A stretch of 39,688 bases of DNA from positions 1-39,688 of the forward strand of contig JADJCS010000019.1 in assembly GCA_016703105.1 (NCBI GenBank), given 5' to 3'. The notes beneath the pieces were generated by a model. It did no database searches. It worked only from the letters and a program-made list of their open reading frames with translations, and was not told where the DNA came from. This DNA comes from Flavobacteriales bacterium. Its GTDB lineage: Bacteria; Bacteroidota; Bacteroidia; Flavobacteriales_F; PHOS-HE28. Of the stretch, positions 1 to 10,648 are shown piece by piece (within the stretch, counting starts at the first letter, position 1; each line of letters begins with the position of its first letter). The position numbers and the translations under genes were made by a program.

Positions 1-3000
1 CCGTTGCCGGTGGAACCATCCGGGGTGAGCACCTGGACGAAGAAGCTGCCCGAAGCCCGGCATCCACGCAGAGATCGCATCCTGCGAGATAAAGTTGGTG
101 TTACTTCGTCGGCGGTGAAGAGTTGCAATCATCGCCATGGAACACTCTTCGCCCCACCCCACGCGGTCGATAAGTTGTTGGAAAAAAGGTAACGTCCACA
201 GTATCGGTGCCGGTATATTCGAAGAACCAGGGTGGACTGCCAACCCGCGGGTCGGGCAAACAGGCCCAGTCAGAGCCGTCCACACCATAGTCATCACCGA
301 TGGTGCGGCAGTTCACCGAACCGCTCGGGAATAGGTACCCAGAAGCCCGGCACTGTCATGCTGTGCAGGTTGGCGCAATGGTCGCCAGGGTCATCGAAAC
401 GCAGAGATAAGGCCGGTAGAACGGGGGTGTCGTCCCTGTTGCAGGTGTTCTTCATGAAATGGTAGGTGCCGGGCTCAAGGCAATAACCATAGGTGTTGAA
501 GCCCGTACCTACGTCCCCGTATTCAAGAGTAAGTGTGTTGTAACATTCCTGAAGTCGTAGAGGAATCGCCCGGCACGAGCTCCTGGAACATCGAGTTCCC
601 ATAGGCATCGATGTAGGTGGAGATCTTCCACTGCCATCCGGCGAACACCCGCGCGCCTTAGGTGGGGGGGTGAAAGTGTACCAAAGCGTGGCTTGTGTAC
701 ACCAAGGCAAGGCGCCATTATCCCAGTCGGTGGTAGCGGTGGTGGCGCAGAAGAAATTGTCCCATCCGCCCGTGTACGCGTTGCCCGGCGTGAGGGCACT
801 CAGGAGTATGGACCCGTGGTGAGTCCCGATGCGTCGTGTTCGCTTCCGGCGAAGTGATCATAGAGCGCAGCACCGGTACTGTTCACATGGGGCGTCCACC
901 GCACACGCACTTCCACCATCACGTTGGGCTGGTAGCCATGCACCTCGACATAGAACCTACGTTGGCTGGAAGCGGCGCTGCACGCATCATCCAGGAACGC
1001 GTAGGATAGTTCGGTGCTAAGGGCGCACCAACCCACATGGTTCGAAGTTAGTGCGGTGAGGTTTTGGGCGGCAGTAGAGTCCACTAGGCCATTGGCGACC
1101 AGTGTAGGGAAGGGGGTCGCGCCGTTCTCATCGCTCAAAGTGAAGTGCGAAGAAGGGCTGCGCGGATGGCATGTTCGGGTTCACCAGAGGCGTGGGGTGA
1201 GGTCACTTCTACCGTAAGGGTTCCTGGACCATCCGTGGCGAATGTGTACCACAGGTTTCACGAGGGCAGGTATTGTTGGCCGGGGTCGGTGTAGTAGGTG
1301 TTGTTGGTCGTGTTGGGGTATACTTCAGAGTACTGCTCGGCCAACCACAGCCCCAGCCCAAGCCGTAGGGATCGGTGTCGAAAGCGCCCGTTGTGCAATA
1401 GATCATGTCGCCACTGGGCATCGCGCCGGGGTACACCAGGTTCACATCGCCGGGGAACCCGTCGTGGAACACACCATCCGGGGGCATCATGCCAAAATCG
1501 TAGGCGTGATCGGCGAAGTCGTATTGCGAGTAGAGTACGCGGTCCACGATCAGTGTGGGCGTCCGCGGGGTGCATTGTAAGGAGTTATCACCACCGATGC
1601 CCCAGGGTGTAGGTGCCCGGTTGCAACCGACATATCTCCACAGCGTTCGAGATATTTGTCGCAATTGGTCAGAGGTGTGGTGGTGGCCAGCAGCAAAGAA
1701 TCGGTGGTCACATCCAAGGGGAATACGAACTGTTGCATGTATTCCACGCCTTCAATACGGATATAGGATTCCTGGGCCAGGGTGAAGACGTAGTAGGCCA
1801 CTTTGGAAACGTCAGGGCAGAAGGACCACGCCGGACCCACCAACGGGGGTATCCACCACTAACTTGAAGTTCTCCGTGCAGAGGGTGAAGCGCTGCTCGT
1901 AGTTCGGGTTGGCCGCTGTGCCGTTGTTCACGAGCGCGATGGGGTTGCCGTTGTTCGCCTCGCAGGCCTTGTAGGGGCGATTGTAGAGCGGGCCAGGAGT
2001 AATGCTGGTGTCGGCCGTTACGATGATGCGATGGTCGTTTCCGATGTCGGAATCGTTCTGGTATCCGTAGGGACTCGTCTCACGGAAAGCGAGGTTGTTC
2101 GTATAGTTCGGCCCACGCCCATACGCTACCACTGTGTACCAGCCTGCGGGCATTGGGTTGCACTCCGAAGCGAAGAAGTACCCCACACAATTGGTGTCCA
2201 CCACGTTGGCGCTCAGGGTGCCCAGACCCCAGGAACCACGCCCGCTGGAAGATGCGGAAGCCAGCAGCCTCGTGCCAGGCATAGTTCTCGAACGAGACCC
2301 ACAACTCCGCTGGTTGGCTCAAGTAGAACTCACGGTACACCGCTTTGGGTGCGCAGGGATCGAAACCCGCGATGGTCACCGCATTGTCCGTGCAGGTGAA
2401 GCGGTCGTACTGTGAAGTGAGGGTGAGGCCGTTGGCGATCACATCGCCCATGTTCTCCGGAGCGGCAGGGTTGAAGAATTGGTTGTCCAGCTTTCGGAAT
2501 CGGTAGGTAGGCCGGGTCTCCTGGCCGATCAAGATCGAATCGCCGAACTGTGCATGGGTATAGACACCGGGGTATGACAGCCCTCGCAGGTCACCGTCCA
2601 AGACCCGGACTGGTCCAACGTGGTGTACATGCCGCAACCGGTCTCCGGCGTAAGGCCCGTGAACTGCTGTGGCCAGGCGAAGGTGTTCTGTGCAGTGGCC
2701 TCGGCTTGCGCGTTGCCCTCGAACAACATGGCCGAGGATTGGTGCCATGTTCCTAGGAGGTTGAAATAGTAGCTGGAGGTGAAGGCTTCTATTCAGGCCG
2801 AACAAAGTGTTGGGCAGTGAAGTGGCGGTGATGCTCAGGTCCACCGGGAAACCCAGCATGTTGCTCCAGTAGTAGTCCAGGTTCAGCGAATCCACATTGC
2901 CGATCACTTGCACCGTGTAGTTGCCAGCAGCCAGGCAACTATAACTCATCAGTTCCCCCGATTCGGCCAGCATGTCCGTGCCCAACGCGATGGAGCCACA

Positions 3001-4271
3001 TGCCCCGGTAACGCCTTCACCGAACAAGCGCATCTGCACTGGTGGGGTAGCGGTGTATATGTTGTTCGCATCGATCACCACGTTCGCTGCGGAGGCGAGC
3101 GAAAAGGTGAAGTAGCAGCCCAGGGGATAAGCGTCCGTGGAGCCCGTAGTGAATTGTGCGGGCACTGTATTGAGCGTGCCGCACGCGTTGTTCGTTAGAT
3201 AAGCATTGCACGCCAATACATCGCTCTGGGTGCTGGTGGCCCCAAGCGAGCTGGGCACGATCATACCGAACTGGTTAGGCGCGGTCACCTCTGCCGTGGT
3301 GGGTTGCACGGCATTGGTAAGGGCGAGGTCTTGGCGGTAATGGAGTAACCGTCCGCGCCTACAAAAGCCTGATCGTACAGGATGTGTAAGGTGTACGTGG
3401 TGTTCGGCAGCAATTCGTTGCACAGGAAGGGGTAGATGTTCCCTCCACCGTAAGCACAGGTGAGGGGTCGGAGTGAGGGCTCCGATGGCTGTCATCGCGA
3501 TATCGCCTTGGAACAGATCGAAATAGGAAGCCGCCCAGCCGGTGCGGATCAAGAGCCATTGGAGATCGCAGGTGTGGTGAAGGTCACCCACGCCGATTGC
3601 GTCAATTGGGGTTGGGCAGCACAGACCTCCGCTGGAAGTTCCATACCGAAGCACTGGATGTCCAGTGCGGCAGGAACAGCCGTGAAGTCGGGCAGCACCC
3701 CCAGGTCCATCGGCGTGGCCATGAAGTCGTAGGGAGCGTTCCCGGCCGGAGCTTGCACGGTGACGGCCAAGGAGACCGTTCCACCCACGGTCACCGTACC
3801 GTTGGCCGTTACCTGGATCATGAACTCGCCAGGGGGCAGGCAACCGATCTGCGTCGAAGAACCGGCCGACTGCATCGGCGTGAAGGCCGACGCCTGCATT
3901 TCGGGGAACCCGGGCAGGCATGCGCCCGCGGTGGCTACGCGGTAGCAGGTGAACCCCACGTCGCTATTGTTGCCGATGCCGACCGTGTTCAACTGCAGGT
4001 TCACGAAACGTGCGGTAGGAAGGCTCAGCGAATACCAGATCGACTTGGCGGAGAGCAGGGGCGCATAGGCGAAAAACTCCCCGGCTTGAACCGTGGCGGT
4101 GCTAATGGGGAAGGCTGCGGTATTGAAGGTGCCGGTGCCATACCCCGCCAAGGGAATAGGTATCGGCAGCGCCCCGGCACAATTGTCCTGGGCGGCAGCA
4201 TGCTTGCCCGACACCAGAAGGAGCATGGCGGCGACCAGAATGTTGGGCAGAAGGGAGGAGAATTGTTTCAT
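1..4271 (-). pseudogene. Large secreted repeat protein, multiply frameshifted, 3' end beyond the window
   Basis: The start at 4271 opens with a good signal peptide (MKQFSSLLPNILVAAMLLL, cleavage near AAAQ) followed by DNCAGALPIP, a common mature start in Bacteroidota surface proteins. Coding then hops between all three minus-strand frames: about 4271-3557, 3557-3470, 3470-3330, 3330-2795, 2795-2570, 2570-2240, 2240-1845, 1845-1565, 1565-1240, 1138-800 and further pieces to base 1. Each piece stays protein-like, with conserved Cys, Trp and Gly, and repeats a PPC-like beta-sandwich theme ending in CLPPGEFMIQV, CLAAGNYTVQV or CLEPGTYHF. I know similar giant exported proteins from Flavobacteriales but cannot name a function; adhesion or a T9SS substrate is a guess. 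No C-terminal sorting signal is visible because the gene leaves the window. Frameshifts without obvious substitutions favour sequence error over decay. Confidence 0.7.
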
Positions 4272-4707
4272 TGCGGCGCGATCTCTGTGCGGATCGAAAT
4301 TGCCTGACCTTCCGGCGGAACGAAGCCGGAGCGCGTAAGTGGTGCTGCCGATCGAGCAAGTGGCGGCAATGCCCGGAGGTCGCCCGTATAAGTGGGAGCG
4401 GGCAGGCTATTAAGAGCGGTCCGACCAGCCCATGCCCCATTGGCTAGGTCTACATAGTGGAGATGGCTGGGTGCGTTTCGGGACATCGACCGAGGGTTGC
4501 TGGAACGGCGATGTGAAGGAACTATGGAGGACGCTGCTGTACAATACCAACTACCCTGTATACGGGCACGTTTTTTTCACCTGTTCGGAGCCCTGCGGAA
4601 GATGTATTGATCACGCCGTAACGCGGAGGTAATACCATTTCGCATTGCGGATCGGCCAACGCTGTGGTACGAGATGGTACACCTCGCGGAGCTCCTGTCC
4701 CAGCCGT
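4272..4707. other. Intergenic region without a recognisable gene
   Basis: This 436-base gap lies between the response-regulator remnant and the large secreted gene, both on the minus strand. It should hold the terminator of the former and the promoter of the latter. A run of seven T at 4570-4576 is the only obvious low-complexity feature. I see no convincing hairpin, RNA gene or conserved reading frame. Confidence 0.5.
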
Positions 4708-5185
4708 TCACACCAAGCCCAACCGCTGCGCCACATGCACCAGATCGCTCATCTTGGTGGTGCCCAGCTTCTGGTTGATGTTCTTGCGGTGCGTTTCCAC
4801 GGTGCGCAGGGTGATGCCCAGGTGGTCCACCATCTGCGCGTTGCTGTAGCCGCTGGTGATGGCACGCAGTACCTCGATCTCGCGCGGCGTGAGCCGCCCG
4901 GCAGGATCATCGTTGTGGGTGGACGGCTCCGGTACATGCGCTGGGAACCAGGCTCCGTTCCGCACTACGCAGCGCAGCGCAGCACATCCCTCAGTTCCTG
5001 CGCTCCGGTGTTCTTCACCAGGTAACCCTGGAAGCCAGCAGCCTTCACCTGTCGGACCAGTGCCGGGCTGTTGTGCATGGTCAGGATCACGATGTGCATT
5101 TCAGGTCGTTCCGCCTTCAAGGTGCGGCCCACCTCCAAACCGTTGGGGCCGGGCATGTGTATGTCCAGCAGCGCAAGATACCGTC
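4708..5185 (-). pseudogene. Response regulator remnant, receiver C-terminal part plus LuxR-type HTH
   Basis: Two minus-strand pieces make one NarL/FixJ-type regulator lacking its start. Bases 5185-4970 encode the second half of a receiver domain, from LALLDIHMPGPNGLEVG (phospho-acceptor Asp in LLDIHMPG) through ILTMHN to GYLVKNTGAQELRDVL, with the conserved Lys. A frameshift near 4968 follows. Bases 4965-4708 then encode the HTH: LTPREIEVLRAITSGYSNAQ, TLRTVETHRKNINQKLG and the usual short tail. About 50 N-terminal residues, including the acidic pair that binds Mg, are absent; the upstream sequence is instead a membrane protein. As it stands it should not be phosphorylated or made as a normal regulator. 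Deletion, misassembly and sequencing error are all possible. Confidence 0.75.
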
Positions 5186-5777
5186 CATGAAGGTGAAGAG
5201 CAGCAACAGGTTCATGCCCATGGAGAGCAGGCGCGTTTGTTCTACCATGAGGGGCGTGAGCGCCGGGTTGGCGAACCAGGTGTAACTGGTGATCTCCCGG
5301 ACCACGATGCTCACCACTGGGAAGATCATGAAGAAGCCCAGCTTGATCCTCTCGCGGAAGTCGATGAGGAAGAAGGTCATGAGGATGAGCGTGTAGAGGA
5401 AGAGGAAGATGAGGCCGCGCTCGCCATAGTAGGAGGCATTGAAAAAGAGCCAGACGTTCAGGGCTATGAGCAAGATCACGGCGGTGGAACGCTGATCGCC
5501 CCGCAGCACATATCGGATGTGCAGCCAGGTGAAGAACGGTACCGCGACCAGATCGATGCCGATCATCAATGGGTCGCCCGACCAACAGGTCGTTCAGAAA
5601 GAAGGCGATGTTGGCGACCAGATTGAGCAACGTGAACCGTCCGGTCAGCCGGTGGCGGCGCAACACATCCGGCGCGAGGGCCATATCGAGCGGCGGCTCG
5701 GAGATGCGCTGCAGGAACGAGCGCTTCACCACCCCTTCAACGGTTGACCTGGCGGCCGGATCGAGGGCCTGGATCAT
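5180..5777 (-). pseudogene. N-terminal membrane part of a sensor protein, truncated
   Basis: The start at 5777 (MIQALDPAARSTVEG) sits about 24 bases behind a TATATTTC promoter-like box. A cytoplasmic stretch of about 40 residues is followed by a membrane region with roughly six hydrophobic segments, for example FTLLNLVANIAFFLNDLLVG, STAVILLIALNVWLFFN and LIFLFLYTLILMTFFLIDF. One frameshift near 5572 fits an extra G in GGG (reading LLVGDPLMIGID). The last segment, MGMNLLLLFTFMDGI, should lead into a kinase or other output domain. Instead the sequence switches within a few bases to the middle of a receiver domain. I infer a histidine kinase that lost its HisKA and ATPase parts, but no kinase motif is present to prove it. 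Confidence 0.6.
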
Positions 5778-5800
5778 GGTCAACCGCTGGAGCCGGTTGC

Positions 5801-5810
5801 CGAAATATAG
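5801..5810 (-). promoter_or_regulatory. Possible Bacteroidota -7 promoter box
   Basis: The minus strand reads CTATATTTCG, close to the Bacteroidota -7 consensus TAnnTTTG, 24 bases before the chosen start at 5777. I see no clear -33 TTTG partner. Confidence 0.35.
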
Positions 5811-6017
5811 AGGGTGGAACATTCGCGGCGTGCGACACTGTTACCGCCTGCACCGAGAGGTGTGAGACCGTGTGTTCGGGTAGATCAGGGACAACGCACG
5901 CGCCTAGGCATCGTGGACGCACCGGTGTGAAGTGTGACGCGGAGCGGTATGAGGCATGCAAGGCGATGCCGGGCGCTTTGGTCACCACGTGCGATGTACT
6001 TGTGGGCGGTCTTGCGC

Positions 6018-8184
6018 TCACGCGTTCACGATCAATGGCATGTTCACCTCCACCCGGGTTCCTTGGGTCGACGACATACTGAAAGCCAGCGGTGCCACCA
6101 TGCTGTTTCTGCACCAGGTCCAGGCGGCTGCGGGTGATGGCGGTGCCGAGCGAGGTCTTCTTGGTGGGAGCGTTCTCCGGCCCTCCGACCTTGGGCGCGT
6201 GGCGGCCGGCGCCATCGTCCTCGATGGTCCAGAGCAACTGATCGCCCCGCCGCTGCACCGAAAGGGTGATGTGGCCCTTGCCTTCCTTACCTGCCATGCC
6301 GTGCCAGATGGCGTTCTCCACGAAGGGTTGCACTACAAGCGGCTGCACCATGACCTCCGCAGGGTCCAGCGAAGGGTCCAGGTTGATGGTGAAGTCGAAC
6401 TTCTCGTGCGAGCGTTTGCGCTCCAGTTCCATGTAGCCGCGCAGGGTGTCCAGGTCGTCCTGTAGCGGCACTTCGCTGTGGCGGCTGTTCTCCAGCACAC
6501 TGCGCATCACGCGGGCGAATTTGGTGAGGTAGCTGCTCGCGCTTTCCTGGTCGTTCTGTTGCACGTATGCGTTGATGGAGTTGAGCGCGTTGAAGATGAA
6601 GTGCGGGTTCATCTGGCTGCGCAGGGCCTGTGTCTCCAAGGTCGCGGCCTCTTTCTCGAAACGGGCCTTTCGACGTTTGCGATCCGCATGGAACCAAAGG
6701 CCACCACCCAGAAGCACCAAAGCCGCTCCGCCACCTGTTGCCAGAGAACGAGTTTCGGCCAAATGTTGCTGGTCCCTTACGTGTACGAGTTCCGCAGCGT
6801 GCCGCAGGCTGTCCGCGAGCGTTTCTTTCTCATAGGTGTATTGGAATTCCCGTTCCAACAGCATGCGCTGATCCTCGGATGACGCGAGACTGTCCTTCGC
6901 GGCCATGTGCAGTTCCAGCATGAGCAGGGCCTGTTCCGTATTCCTCAGAGCCTTGTGCGATGTATGCAACAAAGAGGTCACGTTGCGGGCTTCGGTGAGG
7001 TACCCAAAACGCTGCGCGAGACCCAGGGCGCGCGTACCGTAGACAACGGCTGTGGCGTGATCGTCCTGCAGGTTGAACACAGATGTAAGCCCGACCAGCG
7101 TGTTGGTCAGCGCCCTCTGGTCTCCTGTGATGTCGAGCTTTGATAGACATTCCAGGTAGAGTTCCTGTGCATGGACGAGGTCGCCCGCATCGCGACTGAC
7201 CTCCGCAAGGTTGTGCAAGCTGTTTATCTCTCCGGGAAGGTCCTTTATTTCGCGACGTATGGCCAAGGCTTGCGTATCGAAGGTCGAGGCCTTGGTGTGG
7301 TCGCCATTTCGCGAACAGAGCACACCGAGATTGTTCAAAGCATCGGCTTCAGCGCGTCGGTCGCTGATGCTGCGGGCCACCTCCAAGGCCCGCTCGAAAT
7401 AGCCTCGGGCAATGTCGAACTCCTGGTGCTCGAGATGTATATGGCCGAGGTTGCCGCAAGTAGCACCTACTCCTTGCATGTCGTTCAATTCTTCCATGAT
7501 CGCCAATGACTTGTAATAGTTGTCGATGGCCCTGCGATGGTCGCCTCGCAGTTGATGTACAACGCCCAGTTTTCCCAACATTGCGGCCATGCTGTTCCTT
7601 TCTTGCGCCGCTTCGTGCATAGCCAGGGTTTCGTGCCAATACCTGAGCGCGCTCTCCAGATCACCGCGCAGGCATGCCGCCAAGCCTCTGTCATCCGCTA
7701 TCCTGGACTCCATTTCCCTATCATGGATCCCGGCCAATGCGTGCTCGGCACTGTCCAGGTATATGTCCGCACTATCCATCGAACCCTGCTCACGGAGACA
7801 TGTAGCGATCCCTTGCAGGCTTTTGGCCATTCCCGGGCGGTGGTCGATCCGACGGTTCAATTCATGCGCTCGCCGGTATGCCTGGATAGCCACATCGTAA
7901 TTGTTCATGAGCTTGTTGGCGGCCGCGAGCAACAGCGTCGCCTTCGCCTGGTGTCGCTCGCTACCGGTCCGGTTCGCAAGATCCAGCAGCTCCGTCGCCA
8001 ACGTGGCCGCCGTGTCAGGTCGGTTGCGCAAGTAGTGCTCCTGGATGAGGACGATCATCGCGTTGCATCTGGAGGTATCAGCTCGTTCCTTATCCTGCCA
8101 GGCGAGCCACAGCGGATCAATAGGTTGGGAGCTGGCACGGAGTGAAAGCACGGAGAGAAGAACTGTGGGCAATAGATAGCGCAT
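6018..8184 (-). CDS. TPR-containing LytS-type sensor histidine kinase
   Basis: The start at 8184 gives MRYLLPTVLLSVLSLRASSQ, a signal peptide. Residues about 35-440 are TPR repeats (for example LGVVHQLRGDHRRAIDNYYK and LGHIHLEHQEFDIARGYFER), presumably periplasmic, followed by one membrane helix near 483-498. The kinase part is His_kinase (PF06580) type: QMNPHFIFNALNSI with phospho-acceptor His about 528, then VENAIWHG (N box) about 622 and EDDGAG about 655. One frameshift near 6055 moves the true C-terminus into another frame, ending VEVNMPLIVNA at 6018; reading straight on to 5737 gives a false tail. LytS-type kinases normally pair with a LytTR regulator, but the next genes downstream are a broken membrane sensor and a LuxR-type remnant. 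The signal it senses is unknown. Confidence 0.85.
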
Positions 8185-8202
8185 GTGCTTTGCGGTTGTG
8201 GT

Positions 8203-8209
8203 CAAGGTA
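8203..8209 (-). promoter_or_regulatory. Weak -7-like box before the TPR kinase
   Basis: The minus strand reads TACCTTG about 19 bases before the kinase start at 8184. It resembles TAnnTTTG with one base missing. Support is only positional. Confidence 0.22.
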
Positions 8210-8282
8210 GCAAGAACATGGCCCGATGATCGGGTGGCGTCCCGTTCGATCCAAGACCTACCCATTGGCTTGGCGAAGGAGA

Positions 8283-8317
8283 CAGGGGCAGCATTCACCC
8301 GCTACCGGTCGCCCCTG
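8283..8317 (-). terminator. Hairpin directly after the protease stop codon
   Basis: An inverted repeat CAGGGGC / GCCCCTG (8283-8289 and 8311-8317) with a 21-base loop begins at the first base after the protease stop. No T run follows, so it may be a terminator or 3' stabiliser. Confidence 0.4.
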
Positions 8318-10612
8318 CTACGGCAGCTGCGCGTTCCGCGTCGCCGTGGGCACGCTCCCCCCGATGTTCTGCAAGAGGATATCGCGATCGTTCGCACTGC
8401 CGGCGTACTTCACCTGGCCGTTCATGTTGATGTCCTCCTGGCGGTATTGCCCGCTCAGCGTGTTCGTTGGTACGGTGCCACCAATAGCCGTGAGAATGGG
8501 ATCGCGGTCGTTGGCACTGCCTGCGTACTTCAGTTGGTTGTTGAAGGTGACATCGCCGGCCCAAAGCGCTCGGAAGTTGCCGACCGGTTTGCGGGCATCG
8601 GTGCCGAACACACCGGTCTGCGCGGTGGTGAGGTCGATGGTGGTCACCTGCACCGGGCCCAGGTTCCAGGTACCGGCGGTACAGATGCCCAAGTGGTTGC
8701 GATGGCGCAACGCGAGATGGTAGCTCCCCGGAAGTGTTCCGCAGCGCACCGGGCTGATGCCGTCCAGGTCCACCACATCGCCATCGCGCTGCAGCAGGGC
8801 CGCGCGCGAATACACCACCTGCCCTGCGTTCTGTGCACTGCGCAGTTCGAGGATCACCCAATCCACGATGGCATTGTTGCCGGAAATGCCGAGCACGTTG
8901 GTGGTGGTGATCTCACCGCCTCCGACCGCGAAGAGGTAGCCGAGCGCGGTGAAGGGTTCCGCTGTGGGCACGAGGCCCTGGGAGCGCAGCGCGTCGTTCA
9001 TCAAACCGCCGAGCACATCGTAAGGTCCTTCAAGCAGGATACGGGCATGCACGAACGGCGCCAGGACACTGCTCACCGCCGCGAAGGCGTTCACCAACCC
9101 GAAGCCATAGGTATTGTCGAAACCGGTGGTGCCCAGATCGGTGGCCGTGTTCTCCAGGACCTGTTCCACTTCGATGGCGGTGAGGGTGGGATCGGCGGAC
9201 AGTACGAGCGCGGCGACACCCGCCGCGTACGGCGATGCGAAGGAGGTGCCCTGGACAATGGCGTAGTCGCCCGTGTTATAACCCGGAGCGCCCGAACGAT
9301 CGGTGGAGTTGATGGAGGTGCCGGGTGCGGAGTAGGAGAGGTTCGCGTTGAAATTGCTGAAGGAGGAGAGCGCGCCGGTGCGGGTGATGGAGCTCACCGC
9401 GTTCACCGATGGGAGACTGCTTGGATAGGTCAACGCGTTCGCGGAATTGTTGCCCGCGCTGGCGAAGTGGACCATGCCCGCGTTGCGTGTGTTGATATAG
9501 GCGGTCTCGATGGTGGCGCTGGTGAAGCCGTAGAAATTGCTGTTGTTGGTGACACGCGCGCCGATGGTGGTGGCCCAGTTGATGGAGGCCACGGTCCAAC
9601 TGGCCTGACTGTTCCATGCGCCGCTGCTGCTGGTGCCGATCATGGTGCGCGCGCTGGCGCTCCGGGTCCCTGGTGCTACGCCCACCGTGCCGATGGTATT
9701 GTTGATGGTGGCGCTCACGCAACCGGCCACAGCGGTGCCGTGGTTGTCGAAGCTGTTCATCGGATCGCCCGTGGTGGAGACATCGGTGGTGGTGTTCGTT
9801 CCCGGCACTTGTTGGATATCCGGGTGCGCTTGATCCACGCCGGTATCGATGATCACGGTGATGATGGTGGAATTGCCTTGCGTAAGGTCCCACGCCTGCG
9901 AGGCCTTCATGTCGATGCCCGCCGTGCCGCCGCTCTGGCCGGTGTTCAACAGCCCCCAGCAACTGGTGAACTGGGCATCGTTCGGCACCAGATCGCCGCG
10001 ACCGGTGAAGACCATGTCGGGTTCGGCAGCCATTAGCTCTGGGCGCAATGCCAGGGTGTTCGCGGCTTCTAGCACTTCATAACCCGCGCGCGCAGTGGTG
10101 CTGCGCAAAAGAGTGACACCCACCGCAGGGAACTCCTGCTCGACCGTGAGGCCAACGTCGCGCAGCAACGCGCTCTTCGCGTCCGCACCCACACAACCGG
10201 TGAAAGCGGCGAGCACGGTGGGCGTCACGAACATCGGTCCGCCCAGATCGTCCACGAACACCGGTGATGCGAAGAGCACACCGGGCTGCTTGGCGATGCC
10301 GCGCACAAGGGCTTCCATGGCTTCGTTACCGCGGGGCTTCACGTTCAATAGGACCCATCCGGCCACCGCATGCACCTCCACACGCTCCGGTCCGATGGCG
10401 AAGACGGGTAGGCCTTGTTGTTTCACTTGTGCAAGGAAGGCGGGTGACATAAGCACCGCGACACGACCGGGGTCCTGCACCAGATCCACACGTTGCTTGA
10501 ATGCGTAGCGATGCGGGGTCGTGGGATCGGAAATTGCGGCAGCCGATCGGGGGGCTAAGAGCGAGGCGATCTCGAAGGCGCTGAACAGGGCGGTGGCGTG
10601 GAGGATCTTCAT
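8318..10612 (-). CDS. Secreted subtilisin-like serine protease (S8) with shared C-terminal module
   Basis: 764 residues, intact. It has a signal peptide (about 1-26), an N-terminal region of about 190 residues of inhibitor or prodomain type, then a full S8 domain. The catalytic triad is Asp256 in VIIDTGVD, His291 in NHGTAVAG and Ser457 in GTSFASPYAAGVAAL, with the oxyanion Asn388 in ASAGNNS. From about residue 525 the protein carries a 240-residue module (ILLEGPYDVLGG through HRNHLG to the end) ending in two loops of the form GDVTFNNQLKYAGSANDRD and EDINMNGQVKYAGSANDRD. The same module ends the propeller gene at 33385-36201. There is no classical T9SS sorting motif, so this module may take that role (inference). 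It follows the SHOCT gene after 36 bases and may share its transcript. Likely an extracellular or cell-surface protease; substrate unknown. Confidence 0.92.
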   Translation of the reverse strand: MKILHATALFSAFEIASLLAPRSAAAISDPTTPHRYAFKQRVDLVQDPGRVAVLMSPAFLAQVKQQGLPVFAIGPERVEVHAVAGWVLLNVKPRGNEAMEALVRGIAKQPGVLFASPVFVDDLGGPMFVTPTVLAAFTGCVGADAKSALLRDVGLTVEQEFPAVGVTLLRSTTARAGYEVLEAANTLALRPELMAAEPDMVFTGRGDLVPNDAQFTSCWGLLNTGQSGGTAGIDMKASQAWDLTQGNSTIITVIIDTGVDQAHPDIQQVPGTNTTTDVSTTGDPMNSFDNHGTAVAGCVSATINNTIGTVGVAPGTRSASARTMIGTSSSGAWNSQASWTVASINWATTIGARVTNNSNFYGFTSATIETAYINTRNAGMVHFASAGNNSANALTYPSSLPSVNAVSSITRTGALSSFSNFNANLSYSAPGTSINSTDRSGAPGYNTGDYAIVQGTSFASPYAAGVAALVLSADPTLTAIEVEQVLENTATDLGTTGFDNTYGFGLVNAFAAVSSVLAPFVHARILLEGPYDVLGGLMNDALRSQGLVPTAEPFTALGYLFAVGGGEITTTNVLGISGNNAIVDWVILELRSAQNAGQVVYSRAALLQRDGDVVDLDGISPVRCGTLPGSYHLALRHRNHLGICTAGTWNLGPVQVTTIDLTTAQTGVFGTDARKPVGNFRALWAGDVTFNNQLKYAGSANDRDPILTAIGGTVPTNTLSGQYRQEDINMNGQVKYAGSANDRDILLQNIGGSVPTATRNAQLP

Positions 10613-10648
10613 TTGAAAGTGGATGGGAGGTGCGAATTCGGACAGCGG

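Noticed and set aside
2080..3921. 613-codon minus-strand frame taken as one protein
   Set aside because: It is protein-like only in parts (3557-3470, 3330-2795 and 2570-2240). The rest is out of frame with the large secreted gene.
4432..4632. Small plus-strand frame of 66 codons
   Set aside because: No signal peptide, domain or initiation context; chance frame in an intergenic region.
5737..6017. C-terminal extension of the TPR kinase
   Set aside because: Arises from a frameshift near 6055. The other frame ends in a normal kinase tail at 6018.
8183..10036. 617-codon open frame on the plus strand opposite the protease
   Set aside because: Composition is Gly/Arg/Val/His rich with no domain. 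It is the antisense shadow of a GC-rich gene whose own frame has a complete S8 triad.
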